The notes below the pieces were generated by a model that had not been told where the DNA came from, made no database searches, and saw only the letters and a list, made by a program, of their open reading frames with translations. Below are positions 5,872-6,205 of a stretch of 6,205 nt of DNA, piece by piece. The position numbers and the translations under genes are program-made. Source of the DNA: Flavobacterium sp. Its GTDB lineage: Bacteria; Bacteroidota; Bacteroidia; Flavobacteriales; Flavobacteriaceae. Within the stretch, counting starts at the first letter, position 1. Each line of letters opens with the position of its first letter. The stretch spans positions 1 to 6,205 of the forward strand of contig SXQR01000289.1 in assembly GCA_005792865.1 (NCBI GenBank), in the 5' to 3' direction.

Positions 5872-6205
5872 GCCTGATCCGCAAAATAATATATGTGTTT
5901 GACCTGCACCGCGGAGAGGAGGACAAGGAACGCGTGTTGGAGAATGTCCGCTCCAGCATCAGCTTCAGGGGCGCCAACCTTTGGATCCTTGCCTGTGCGA
6001 TCGTAGTGGCATCGGTGGGCCTGAACGTCAATTCGACGGCGGTCATCATTGGCGCGATGTTGATTTCGCCACTGATGGGACCTATCGTAGGCGCCGGTTT
6101 CAGCCTCGGCATCTTTGATTTTCAGTTGCTGCGCAAATCGCTCAAGAACCTCATGAATGCCACCCTGGTTGGCCTTTGCACGTCATCGGTTTACTTTTTC
6201 ATCAG
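5868..6205 (+). CDS. DUF389 family membrane protein, N-terminal part
   Basis: An ATG at 5868 opens a frame that stays open to the right edge; 112 complete codons are visible. After a charged N-terminus (RGEEDKERVLENVRSS, 15-30) comes the DUF389 signature: hydrophobic segments at about 37-56, 57-82 and 96-112, with ASVGLNVNSTAVIIGAMLIS (48-67) and PLMGPIVG (68-75) as the diagnostic core. Full-length relatives are several hundred residues with multiple membrane helices, so most of the protein lies outside the window. Its role is not established. The start is fixed by the ATGA overlap with the stop of the preceding gene, implying translational coupling and shared transcription with the NDH-2-like gene. 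Confidence 0.88.
   Translation, partial: MSLIRKIIYVFDLHRGEEDKERVLENVRSSISFRGANLWILACAIVVASVGLNVNSTAVIIGAMLISPLMGPIVGAGFSLGIFDFQLLRKSLKNLMNATLVGLCTSSVYFFI

Noticed and set aside
5852..6112. 86-codon minus-strand frame near the right edge
   Set aside because: It lies opposite the DUF389 start, whose signature motifs are unmistakable on the plus strand.

Overview
This window looks like chromosomal DNA from a member of the Bacteroidota, most likely a Flavobacteriaceae species with a comparatively GC-rich genome (by eye, not computed). Several signs agree: a type IX secretion (T9SS) type A sorting domain on a repeat adhesin, promoter boxes matching the Bacteroidota -7 consensus TAnnTTTG, no Shine-Dalgarno motifs where they were examined, and several protein families whose sequences look typical of Flavobacterium (DUF4268, the PlsC-like acyltransferase, the NudL-type Nudix protein, the NDH-2-like oxidoreductase).

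Layout. Positions 1-1263 (+) hold the C-terminal end of a large secreted repeat protein: one and a half copies of an 86-residue adhesin repeat, a further beta-rich module, a GYWKNH module and the sorting domain. A hairpin with a T run at 1284-1310 ends it and probably also serves the convergent DUF4268 gene (1310-1741, -). A 39-bp divergent spacer leads to a CoA-type Nudix hydrolase gene (1781-2416, +), interrupted by one in-frame amber codon at 2009-2011. A PlsC-like acyltransferase follows (2462-3265, +). Its stop codon overlaps that of the convergent membrane-protein gene (3262-3894, -), which sits 2 bp downstream of an ECF-type sigma factor gene (3897-4391, -). After a 175-bp divergent control region come a type II NADH dehydrogenase-like flavoprotein (4567-5871, +) and, overlapping it by 4 bp, the start of a DUF389 membrane protein (5868 to the window edge, +).

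How the genes relate. This is mostly a run of small, separately promoted housekeeping or accessory units with frequent strand switches. Two pairs look coupled: the sigma factor with its four-helix membrane partner (a candidate sigma/anti-sigma pair without the zinc motif), and the NDH-2-like enzyme with the DUF389 protein (translational coupling). I see no RNA genes, CRISPR array, insertion sequence, phage or defence system. The observation best supported by the sequence is the nonsense codon in the Nudix gene; the others are moderate curiosities. I do not see a convincing new biological system.
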